This document shows, piece by piece, positions 25,714-33,342 of a stretch of DNA of 64,000 nt. Position 1 is the stretch's first letter. Every line of letters starts with the position of its first letter. Both the position numbers and the translations under genes were made by a program. Under the pieces are notes generated by a model, which worked only from the letters and a program-made list of their open reading frames with translations, had not been told where the DNA came from and ran no database searches. The stretch is from JBBRCE01 sp038205115. Its GTDB lineage: Bacteria; Planctomycetota; Planctomycetia; Pirellulales; JBBRCE01. The stretch lies in contig JBBRCE010000011.1 in assembly GCA_038205115.1 (NCBI GenBank), forward strand, positions 1-64,000, read 5' to 3'.

Positions 25714-26733
25714 TCAGAGAAGTCTGAGCAGAAACGGCGCTTCGGCCAGCACATGCAGCATGGCCACCGTGAAGTAGACGTCGCGCGTCAGCGGGTAGTC
25801 GGCCAGAAAGCCGCACCAAAATCCCAGCACAGCCAGCGTGCCCAGCGCCAGCGCCCCGCCGACAAACAATCGCCAGCCGCCGGAGCGTCGCGCCAGCGGC
25901 ACCTGTCGAATTTGCCACGGCTTGGCCGTCAGACTCACCAGCGGAACCACCAACAGCCAGACGCTGTAATGTATGGTCTCTAAGAACACATGCGTGGCCA
26001 CGAGCAGGTGGCTAGAAACGCCCGGCAAAATGTCCGAGCCCGCGTGCTGAGTGATCCTCAGCGACAGCGCGTCCGCGCCGGGCAGCGACGGCTGGCTGGC
26101 AAGTCGCCACCACAATCCGCACAGCAGCAGCGGCAGCAGCAACAGCACGCGGCGATAAGCCACTTGCCATTCCGGACGGCGGCTTTTCAACTCGCGATCC
26201 AGAAAACAGAGCGCCACCAGCGGATGTAGATAAACCAGCGCCAAATCCCATGGTCGCGGCCAGATCCATGCGGCGGCAATCAGCAAAAAGGCTGCGGGGA
26301 TCAACCAGGCCCAGGCGCGCCGCGGATTCTGCCGACTGCGGAGTTGCGTGAGCGTTAGCAGCCAGAGCACCAAAACGGTGTTCCAGATGGCCAGCGCCGC
26401 GAGCCAGCCTTCTTCGCTCAGGTTCAGTTTGTGCGTCAGCCAAGGCAGGGCTGCAAACGCGGTGGTCAACGTCAACACGCCGCAGATGCCGGTCAGATAG
26501 TAGCTGCGCAGCGGACCCCAACGCGCCGGCATGCGGTTAAACATGTACCGGGCTTCCATCCAGTTGTGCGGCCCCGCGAACAGAAACACCGTGACGATCG
26601 AAAATCCTAGCGGCGCCCAGCCCGCCAACAGGCAACTGGCGGTCGCTACGACAATCGCCACAGCGGCGAATAACCGCGCAGACCCTGGCAAAGTCCGGGC
26701 GGGCAGCGGCGAAATGGCAGCGACAGTCGACAT
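25714..26733 (-). CDS. polytopic membrane protein with membrane histidines, unknown
   Basis: A 339-residue protein with about nine predicted membrane helices spread over its whole length. Polar residues sit in or beside helices: 'FAGPHNWMEARYMFNRMP' after the first pair, 'VYLHPLVALC', 'ATHVFLETIHYSVWLL' and 'MLHVLAEAPFLL'. Conserved-looking His residues within membrane segments recall metal- or heme-dependent membrane enzymes such as Brp/Blh-type oxygenases, but the family could not be identified and no reaction is proposed. The start ATG lies 28 bp after the stop of the next gene upstream, and the downstream membrane-protein gene follows after 23 bp, indicating an operon. Confidence 0.75.
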   Translation of the reverse strand: MSTVAAISPLPARTLPGSARLFAAVAIVVATASCLLAGWAPLGFSIVTVFLFAGPHNWMEARYMFNRMPARWGPLRSYYLTGICGVLTLTTAFAALPWLTHKLNLSEEGWLAALAIWNTVLVLWLLTLTQLRSRQNPRRAWAWLIPAAFLLIAAAWIWPRPWDLALVYLHPLVALCFLDRELKSRRPEWQVAYRRVLLLLPLLLCGLWWRLASQPSLPGADALSLRITQHAGSDILPGVSSHLLVATHVFLETIHYSVWLLVVPLVSLTAKPWQIRQVPLARRSGGWRLFVGGALALGTLAVLGFWCGFLADYPLTRDVYFTVAMLHVLAEAPFLLRLL

Positions 26734-26761
26734 CGTGAATCCGCAACAGCAGCCTCAAAAA

Positions 26762-27346
26762 TCAGAGGCCGCCCGTATTCCATGCCTTGGAAAGATCCGT
26801 CAGATACGACTCGGGCAGCACAAGCTTGATTTCGTCGCCGTCCTGGCTAATTTCCACGCTGACAGACTGCTTGAGTCCGGCAACGTTGGCTTCTCGCCGA
26901 TATCCGAGCGGCGGTCCTGCGTTGCCATTCGCCGTGCCGATCGCAATCGCCGTAGTTAGGCACGCCAAGCAAACGCCGGCTGCAATGCGCCAACGCCGTT
27001 TGAGCCTGGGCAGAAAGATCAGGCTCACCGCCGCCAGGGACATCGCCATGCCAGCGATGATGGTCCGCGTGCCGCTGTCGTTGGAACTCGATTTTCCGGC
27101 CGCAGCGTTTTGATCCAGCAGTTTTTTCGGAACGACGAGCTTGGCGGTCGTGGCTTTGGGGTCGATTACAAATTTTAACGCGGTCGGTTTGGCTTCCGCC
27201 ACTTTGCCATCGGGCTTCTTTGCCGCGGGCGCTTCTAAATCGGGGCGCGGTCGAGGACGGGGACCAGGTCCGATATCGGCCCACGCCAATTGGGTGCTGA
27301 TGCCGCAAACGGCGACTGCCGCTGCCAAAGTCTTAAAGCGATCCAT
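26762..27346 (-). CDS. exported/membrane protein with Pro-Arg linker, unknown
   Basis: A 194-residue protein. The ATG at 27346 has GGAG at ideal spacing, so it is preferred over one four codons upstream. A signal peptide ('LAAAVAVCGISTQLAWADIG') is followed by a Pro/Arg run ('GPGPRPRPRPDLEAP'), a Lys-rich segment, and two hydrophobic helices ('TIIAGMAMSLAAVSLIFLP' and 'AAGVCLACLTTAIAIGTANG'). The soluble C-terminus ends with 'VSVEISQDGDEIKLVLPE'. It is the first gene of the three-gene membrane cluster. Its large exported N-terminal region would face the periplasm-like space. No known domain was seen. Confidence 0.65.
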   Translation of the reverse strand: MDRFKTLAAAVAVCGISTQLAWADIGPGPRPRPRPDLEAPAAKKPDGKVAEAKPTALKFVIDPKATTAKLVVPKKLLDQNAAAGKSSSNDSGTRTIIAGMAMSLAAVSLIFLPRLKRRWRIAAGVCLACLTTAIAIGTANGNAGPPLGYRREANVAGLKQSVSVEISQDGDEIKLVLPESYLTDLSKAWNTGGL

Positions 27347-27608
27347 GGCCAACTCCATTTTGAAAAGCCAACATTCGCGCGGATTGCGATGCGAAAAACA
27401 TCGGTCGATCGCCGCGCCGCGCGTAAAAAGTTTTTAGCAAACCGGAGTCAGGTTAGCCGACGTGCTTGGCGGCGTCAAACTTTTGCCATCGGGAATTCCG
27501 CCCATCGAAACGCGAGGTGCCCCGACCGTTCGAACTGCTCGAAGATACCGCGGCACAATGCTGTACAATCCCCGCAGGCTTAGCGCCGGCGTTCACCCCG
27601 ACAAGCCA

Positions 27609-28994
27609 CTAATTGCTGGCCTTGGCCTTTTTCACCTTGGCCGGTGCGCCAGGCTCATCGCCGTCGCTGTCGCCGCCGCCGTTGCCCCACAGCGGTCGCA
27701 CGAGCGTGGCATTCCAAGCATCCCATTTGGTCTGCAGTTCCTTCACTTTATCCGGCATGCTCGCGGCCAGATCTTTCGATTCGCCCAGGTCCGCCGTCAG
27801 ATTGTAGAGCTTGGCTTCCGTGACCGGCTTTTTCTTTCCGGCAGCGCCGTCCACAGCGCTGTCGTAACGCACGAGCTTGAAATCGCCGACGCGGATGGCC
27901 ATTTGCTGGCCAAAACGCCAATAGAGCGCGTCGTGCGGCGCGCCGGATTTCTCGCCCGTGAGATACGGCATCAGATCCACACCGTCCAACTTCCATTCCG
28001 GTTTGATGTCCACGCCAGCCAGGTTCAGTGCCGTGGCCGTGAGATCAATTTGCAGTGCCGGCTGATCGTACACGCCGGGCTTGACGTGGCCCGCCCACGA
28101 GACGACAAACGGCACGTGGATGCCGCCCTCGAGCGTGGTGCGTTTTGAGCCGCGAAGCGGATCGTTGCGCGAAGCATTGACGGTGGTGCCCGGCATGGTC
28201 GGGCCGCCGTTGTCGCTGATGAAAATCACGAAGGTGTTTTTCTCAATGCCGGCGTCGACCAGATATTTCCGAACGCGGCCAATGTTTTCGTCCATGGCCA
28301 ACATCATGGCATCGTAGGTGCGGCGTTTTTTGTCGACAACGCTGGTAAATTTTGCCAGCCGATCGTCGGTGGCATTCAGCGGCGTGTGGACCGCGTTGAA
28401 GGCCAGGTACAGAAACCACGGCTGCGACTTGTGCCGCTCGATAAACGAAATCGCTTCGCGACCAAACGCATCGGTCGTGTAGTCGAGTTCTTTGACCTGC
28501 TCGTCACCGCGCAGAATGCCGGTACGATCGAAGTAGCTGTGTGCTCCGCCCAGAAATCCGAAAAACTCATCAAAGCCGCGCTTCATGGGGCGCATTTCTG
28601 GCGGCGCGCCGAGATGCCATTTGCCGACGATGCCCGTCGCGTAACCCGCGCTACGCAGCCTGTCGGCAATGGTCGTCTCGCTGACCGGCATGCCGTCCTT
28701 ACCATTGGGATTGAACTCGTGGCCAAACCGCTGTTGGTAGCGCCCGGTCATTAGGGCCGCGCGCGTTGGCGAGCAATACGGACCGGTCACATAGCCATTG
28801 GTGAAATTCATGCCCGACGCCGCCAGCGCATCGATATTCGGCGTGGGGATGTCGGGGCACTTATGGAATCCGACATCGGCGTAGCCCATGTCATCGCCGA
28901 CGATGAACAGCACGTTGGGGCGAGCATCGGCGGCCAGGGCGCGGACGCTGGCTGCGCAGATCGCGGCCCAAATCAAACAGCGGAGCATTTTCAT
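27609..28994 (-). CDS. exported sulfatase (type I, formylglycine)
   Basis: A 461-residue sulfatase with a signal peptide ('CLIWAAICAASVRALAAD'). It would hydrolyse sulfate esters, probably on sulfated sugars, outside the cytoplasm. The calcium-site Asp34-Asp35 ('IVGDDMGYADVGF') and the Cys74-Ser-Pro-Thr-Arg motif, where Cys is converted to formylglycine, are intact, as are 'GKWHLG' and 'FISDNGGP'. Length is typical. It is followed upstream by a second sulfatase on the same strand with 135 bp between them, so the two are probably co-expressed. No formylglycine-generating or anaerobic maturase gene is visible in the window. The substrate cannot be read from the sequence. Confidence 0.93.
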   Translation of the reverse strand: MKMLRCLIWAAICAASVRALAADARPNVLFIVGDDMGYADVGFHKCPDIPTPNIDALAASGMNFTNGYVTGPYCSPTRAALMTGRYQQRFGHEFNPNGKDGMPVSETTIADRLRSAGYATGIVGKWHLGAPPEMRPMKRGFDEFFGFLGGAHSYFDRTGILRGDEQVKELDYTTDAFGREAISFIERHKSQPWFLYLAFNAVHTPLNATDDRLAKFTSVVDKKRRTYDAMMLAMDENIGRVRKYLVDAGIEKNTFVIFISDNGGPTMPGTTVNASRNDPLRGSKRTTLEGGIHVPFVVSWAGHVKPGVYDQPALQIDLTATALNLAGVDIKPEWKLDGVDLMPYLTGEKSGAPHDALYWRFGQQMAIRVGDFKLVRYDSAVDGAAGKKKPVTEAKLYNLTADLGESKDLAASMPDKVKELQTKWDAWNATLVRPLWGNGGGDSDGDEPGAPAKVKKAKASN

Positions 28995-29129
28995 CGCAGG
29001 TAATTCCGTAAGTGACGTGATTGAGCAGGAGGATTGCACGGCCGCAATTGCTGGCGGGCAAGTTGTAGGATGCGAGTCGTTCTTGCGGGCGGTTGCAATC
29101 GAGTCGTAAGCAGTGCGCAGCGCGGCGTG

Positions 29130-30569
29130 CTATTTTTTCTTCTTGCCGGCCGCACTGCCGCCCCCGGCCGGGACGGCGTCTTTCATCCAGGCGTCCAGAC
29201 GCGTGCGCAGTTCTTTGACTTTGTCAGGGTTCTTTTGGGCCAGATCATTTTTCTCGCCGAGGTCGTCGGCCAGATTGTAAAGTTCGACCTTGCTACTGAC
29301 GGCTTCGTCGCCGGCGGTTTCTTCCGCATCTTTTTGGTTCGGGTTGACCAGCAACTTCCAATCGCCCATACGAATGGCGGTCACATTTTTGCGCGTGCCG
29401 CACAGCAGCAGCGCTTCGTGCGGCGTTTTGGCGCCTTGAGTAAGCACCGGCCAGATGTCTTTGCCATCGAGCGGAAGTTTTTGATCGAGCGAGCCGCCGG
29501 CAAGTTTGATCAGCGTGGGATACCAGTCCACACCCTGCAGCGGTTCGGCCACCGTCTTACCCGCCGGAATGTGACCAGGCCAGTTGACACAGGCGCAAAC
29601 CCGGATGCCGCCTTCGTAAATGGTGCCTTTGCCGGCGCGGAGTGGCCCGTTATCGGTGACCACGTGCGGCGATGGCCCGCCATTGTCGCTGGTAAAAACG
29701 ATCAGCGTGTTGTCGCGCAGTTTCGCTTCATCGAGCGCGGACAGCACTTGGCCAATGGCATCGTCCATGGCGGCCACCATGCCGGCGTAGGTTTTGCGCA
29801 CGCCCTTCAAATCCTCGAAGGGCTTGATGTAGCTCTCCGGCGCCTGGTGCGGCGCATGCACGGCGTTGAATGGCAAATAAAGAAACAGCGGCTTGTCGGC
29901 TTTTTTTTCGCGGATGATGCGGCAGGCTTCTTTGGCATCCAGCAGCGTCGAATAGCCCTCGTCGTGACACGGCTGATCGTCGCGGTGCCAGTCGAGCTCT
30001 TTGTCGCGGATGTGCGTGAAATAATCGATGTTGCCAAACCAGTTCCCGTACTGATGATCGAAGCCGCGATGCGTTGGCAGGTAGTCCGATTGGAATTCGC
30101 CCAGATGCCATTTGCCGGTGATCGCCGTTTCGTAGCCGACGTCGTGCAAGGCCTGCGGCAGCATCCGCTCGTTCAAGGGAAGTCCCCATTGCGCGTGCGG
30201 TCGCACGATCGAATACACGCCGGTGCGGATTGCATAGCGCCCGGACATCAGCGTGGCCCGCGTGGGCGAGCATACGGGTTGCACATAAAACGAAGACAGA
30301 ATCGTCCCGCCGTGGGCGAGCTTGTCGATGTTGGGGGTGCGTAGATCTTTGCTGCCCATGAATCCCGGATCGCCATAGCCCATGTCGTCGGCCACGATCA
30401 GCAAGATATTCGGCGCCCGCGCCGCTGGCGCCGTTTTTTGCCCGTCGGCGGCGACAATCGTCGAGCAGCAGACGGTTGTGGCAATCACCACCGCGGCGAA
30501 TTTCTGAAGTACTGAAACGCAGTGCATCGCGCCGCAATGGTGACCACCTGAGAACCGAATTGTTTTCAT
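29130..30569 (-). CDS. exported sulfatase (type I, formylglycine)
   Basis: A 479-residue sulfatase. Several Met codons are possible; 30569 gives a basic N-terminus before the hydrophobic segment 'FAAVVIATTVCCSTIVAAD', while 30581 and 30527 are alternatives without better ribosome-binding sites. The metal pair Asp61-Asp62 ('IVADDMGYGDPGF'), the modification motif Cys100-Ser-Pro-Thr-Arg, 'GKWHLGEFQ' and 'FTSDNGGPSP' are all present. It is similar in layout to its downstream neighbour but clearly diverged, so the pair likely acts on different linkages. The Lys-rich C-terminal tail ('AAGKKKK') is unusual and possibly electrostatic. It is divergent from the SPFH gene. Confidence 0.93.
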   Translation of the reverse strand: MKTIRFSGGHHCGAMHCVSVLQKFAAVVIATTVCCSTIVAADGQKTAPAARAPNILLIVADDMGYGDPGFMGSKDLRTPNIDKLAHGGTILSSFYVQPVCSPTRATLMSGRYAIRTGVYSIVRPHAQWGLPLNERMLPQALHDVGYETAITGKWHLGEFQSDYLPTHRGFDHQYGNWFGNIDYFTHIRDKELDWHRDDQPCHDEGYSTLLDAKEACRIIREKKADKPLFLYLPFNAVHAPHQAPESYIKPFEDLKGVRKTYAGMVAAMDDAIGQVLSALDEAKLRDNTLIVFTSDNGGPSPHVVTDNGPLRAGKGTIYEGGIRVCACVNWPGHIPAGKTVAEPLQGVDWYPTLIKLAGGSLDQKLPLDGKDIWPVLTQGAKTPHEALLLCGTRKNVTAIRMGDWKLLVNPNQKDAEETAGDEAVSSKVELYNLADDLGEKNDLAQKNPDKVKELRTRLDAWMKDAVPAGGGSAAGKKKK

Positions 30570-31289
30570 TGCGAGACCCATTGCGGCAAAGGAACGAATT
30601 GAACGCCGCCGAAACGTTCAATCGAAATCGATCGAGTCATTGTCCCACTATGAATATCCATTGCCCTTCGCCTGGCGTCAATCATCGGCGTCAAAACAAC
30701 TGGTCAGCCTTCAGATCTCGGGGCAACGCCGCCACCGTAGCGTTCGCAGTGCCGTTTTTTCTCGTGTGTTCGCCGATCACAGCCAACGGTCACCAGCGCG
30801 CTCGCTCTGGAACTGCTTTCTCGGCTCAATCGATTTTTCCGGGAGTGCCACCCGTGTGCAGCTCGGTTCGACAAGCTTTTTGCAGCCGTCGGAACTTGTC
30901 CCTCCGCCGCGCGAGTGGTCGAAAATTGCGATTGCGGGTTTTCGCCAAACCGATCGCTGCCTGCGGCTAAGTTTGAATCTAACGCTCAATCCGCTATGTC
31001 TATGCGACTGCCTGGAACGAGCGGAAAATCCAAGTGATTGTCCCCTCTTGTGAGCGTAAGGCTTGCAGTGTCGGGGGCGGGCAATGATTATAATGAGACC
31101 AATCCGATGCGTGGTGGTCGTTTGCGATACCTGGGCGTCGGGCCCTGCTCCTTGACGGCCGCTTGGCCTCGGTTGATCGCTTGATTTGACGATCCCATCT
31201 TGCTCCGCCATTTTCTCGGCGTGATTTTTTAACAGACGCAAGACGCCCGCGGGCCACAAGGGGTGCACTACATTTTTGGAGGGTCTCCG
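30570..31289. other. divergent intergenic region, no gene seen
   Basis: A 720-bp gap between the sulfatase (-) and SPFH (+) genes. Open frames on both strands here have no recognisable family and poor start sites. The region should contain promoters for both genes; one candidate for the SPFH gene is listed separately. Confidence 0.5.
31063..31094 (+). promoter_or_regulatory. candidate promoter for the SPFH gene
   Basis: A perfect TATAAT at 31089-31094 with TTGCAG at 31063-31068, 20 bp apart, which is longer than the optimum of 17. It lies about 195 bp before the start codon. Planctomycete promoter rules are poorly fixed, so this is only a suggestion. Confidence 0.3.
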
Positions 31290-33230
31290 ATGGAATATTT
31301 GGTGTTGTATGCAATGGCGGCAATTGTCGCGCTCATGGCGCTGGCAATCTGGTTGTGGCTGGTGCTCCGCTACATTCCCAACAGCCAAATCGGAATCATC
31401 GAAAAGCTCTGGTCCAAGAGCGGTTCGTTGACCGAGGGCAACATTGTGGCGCTCAAGGGCGAAGCGGGCTTCGAGCCCGATATGCTCCGCGGCGGTTTTC
31501 ATTTTGGCTATTGGCGTTGGCAATTCAACGTCCACCGTCGGCCGTTGATTACGATCAAGCAAGGCAAAATGGGTTACATTTTTGCCCGCACCGGCGAAGC
31601 GCTCGGACCGAGCCAGACGCTGGGTCGCGTGGTCGAATGCAACCACTATCAAGACGTACGAGCGTTCTTGGAGCAAGCCGGACAGAAGGGTCGCCAGCGC
31701 GCCATTCTGCGAGAAGGCGTGTATGCCATTAACCTGGCCGTGTTCAGCGTGATTACGGAAGACGGCGTATTCGCCATCGACAAAACATCCGACATCGGCA
31801 AATGGCATCAACATCTGTCGGAGATCGGCGGTTTCAACGCGGTGGTGATCGGTAGCTACACCGGCAAAAAGGTGGACGATATCGGCATCATCACCACGCA
31901 CGACGGCCCGTCGCTATTGCCGGAGGAGATCATCGCGCCGCCAGTTGGCAACGAGGTGAACAATCCCAACTATCACAACAACTATCAGGATATCGAAGCG
32001 TTCCTTCGTGCGGGCGGCCGACGCGGTAAGCAGTACGCGCCGCTGGTGGATGGCACGTACTTCATCAATCGCTGGTTTGCCACGATCGAATCGATTCCCA
32101 AGGAGGTCATCAACATTGGCGAAGTGGGCGTGGTGGTCAGTTACTACGGCAAGCAAGGCGACGATACCTCCGGCACGCAGTTCCGTCACGGCGAGCGCGT
32201 GCGACAAGGCGAACGCGGCGTCTGGCAAAACACGCTCGGACCAGGCAAGTATCCGTTCAACACGTATGCCGGCCAGATCATTCGCGTGCCAACCACGAAC
32301 TTCGTGTTGCACTGGATCACCGGCAAGACTGAGGGTCACCGCTACGACGAAAGCTTGCAGTCGATCGATCTGATTACCAAAGACGCTTACGAGCCCATGT
32401 TGCCGCTTTCCGTAGTGGTTCACATTGACTATCAGAAGGCGCCCAACGTGATTCAGCGATTTGGCGACGTCAAAAAACTGATTACGCAGACCATCGATCC
32501 GATGCTCTCGGCCTACTTCCGCGACGTCGCCCATAAAAAGACGATGCTGGAATTGATCCACAGTCGCGACGAAATCCAGGCCCAGGCGCGTAACGAACTG
32601 CTGAAGAAGTTCGAGCAGTTCGATATCCAATGCGTGGACGTGCTGATCGGCAAGCCCGAATCGCAAACCGACGACGGCAAGATCGAAAACCTGCTGGAGC
32701 AACTGCGGCTGCGTCAATTGTCGCTGGAGCAGATCGAAACGTACAGCAAGCAAGAAGCGGCTGCCGGCAAAAAGCAAACGCTCAACGACGCCAACGCCAA
32801 GGCGGCCATGCAAGAGAAACTGACGCAGTCGGCCATCCAGATTAGTATCCAAACCAACGAGGCCGAAGCCGCATTGGCCCGCGCCAAAAAAGACGCGGAG
32901 CGAATCGTCGTCACGGCCAAGGCGCATAGCGAAAGCGTTTCGCTGGAGGGTAAAGGCGCCTCGGAAAAAGTCGGCCTGGTCGGTACCGCCGAAGCCAGCG
33001 TGCTGCAGAAAAAGGTCGAATCGTTTGGCGACCCGCGATTGTATGCCATCTCGCTGGTGGCCGACGCCATGTCGCACAGCCAGCAACCGCTGGTGCCGGC
33101 AACCATGTTTTCCGGCGGCAGCGGCGACAACGCTGGCGGCATGCTCGGCACGCTGATGTCGCTGCTGGTCGCCGAACGCGTGGGCATAAAAGTCGCCCCC
33201 AGCGCCAACGGCGAGCCAGCCGGTAAATAG
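31290..33230 (+). CDS. SPFH/band-7 (flotillin-like) membrane protein with internal duplication
   Basis: A 646-residue protein. The ATG at 31290 follows GGAGGG at ideal spacing. One N-terminal membrane helix ('AMAAIVALMALAIWLWLVL') anchors it. Two copies of a module with 'YQDVRAFLEQAGQKGRQ...GVYAIN' and 'YQDIEAFLRAGGRRGKQ...GTYFIN' (about residues 117-150 and 230-262) precede a prohibitin-homology region with 'IGEVGVVVSYYGK' and 'RFGDVKKLITQTIDPM'. A long charged coiled-coil follows (Glu/Ala/Lys/Gln-rich, about residues 430-570), then a Gly-rich tail. Flotillin-like proteins form oligomeric membrane scaffolds. The duplicated N-terminal module is unusual for the simplest family members. It appears monocistronic. 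Confidence 0.85.
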   Translation: MEYLVLYAMAAIVALMALAIWLWLVLRYIPNSQIGIIEKLWSKSGSLTEGNIVALKGEAGFEPDMLRGGFHFGYWRWQFNVHRRPLITIKQGKMGYIFARTGEALGPSQTLGRVVECNHYQDVRAFLEQAGQKGRQRAILREGVYAINLAVFSVITEDGVFAIDKTSDIGKWHQHLSEIGGFNAVVIGSYTGKKVDDIGIITTHDGPSLLPEEIIAPPVGNEVNNPNYHNNYQDIEAFLRAGGRRGKQYAPLVDGTYFINRWFATIESIPKEVINIGEVGVVVSYYGKQGDDTSGTQFRHGERVRQGERGVWQNTLGPGKYPFNTYAGQIIRVPTTNFVLHWITGKTEGHRYDESLQSIDLITKDAYEPMLPLSVVVHIDYQKAPNVIQRFGDVKKLITQTIDPMLSAYFRDVAHKKTMLELIHSRDEIQAQARNELLKKFEQFDIQCVDVLIGKPESQTDDGKIENLLEQLRLRQLSLEQIETYSKQEAAAGKKQTLNDANAKAAMQEKLTQSAIQISIQTNEAEAALARAKKDAERIVVTAKAHSESVSLEGKGASEKVGLVGTAEASVLQKKVESFGDPRLYAISLVADAMSHSQQPLVPATMFSGGSGDNAGGMLGTLMSLLVAERVGIKVAPSANGEPAGK

Positions 33231-33289
33231 TCGAGAGTGGTTCGCAACAACTCATGGCCCGGCGATGTTAAGTTGCCGTGCGGCAGAAA

Positions 33290-33342
33290 ACGGCGTGGAG
33301 TTGGTCAGCTTCGGCTGGCCGACTCCCGCCGTGTTATTTTTT
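33290..33342. terminator. bidirectional terminator hairpin with TTCG loop
   Basis: A long hairpin: the left arm 33291-33309 (CGGCGTGGAGTTGGTCAGC) pairs with 33314-33331 around a TTCG tetraloop, with one bulged T and two G-T pairs. On the plus strand it is followed by TTATTTTTT (33334-33342). On the minus strand it is followed by TTTT. It sits between convergent genes and would terminate both transcripts. Confidence 0.85.

Noticed and set aside
29034..30344. 436-codon open frame on the plus strand
   Set aside because: Antisense to the sulfatase with its complete catalytic motifs; a shadow frame.
30777..31901. 374-codon minus-strand frame over the SPFH gene start
   Set aside because: Covers the strong GGAGGG start and N-terminal helix of the SPFH gene on the other strand, with no homology of its own.
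31914..33086. 390-codon minus-strand frame
   Set aside because: Antisense to the SPFH coiled-coil region; composition is a mirror of that gene.
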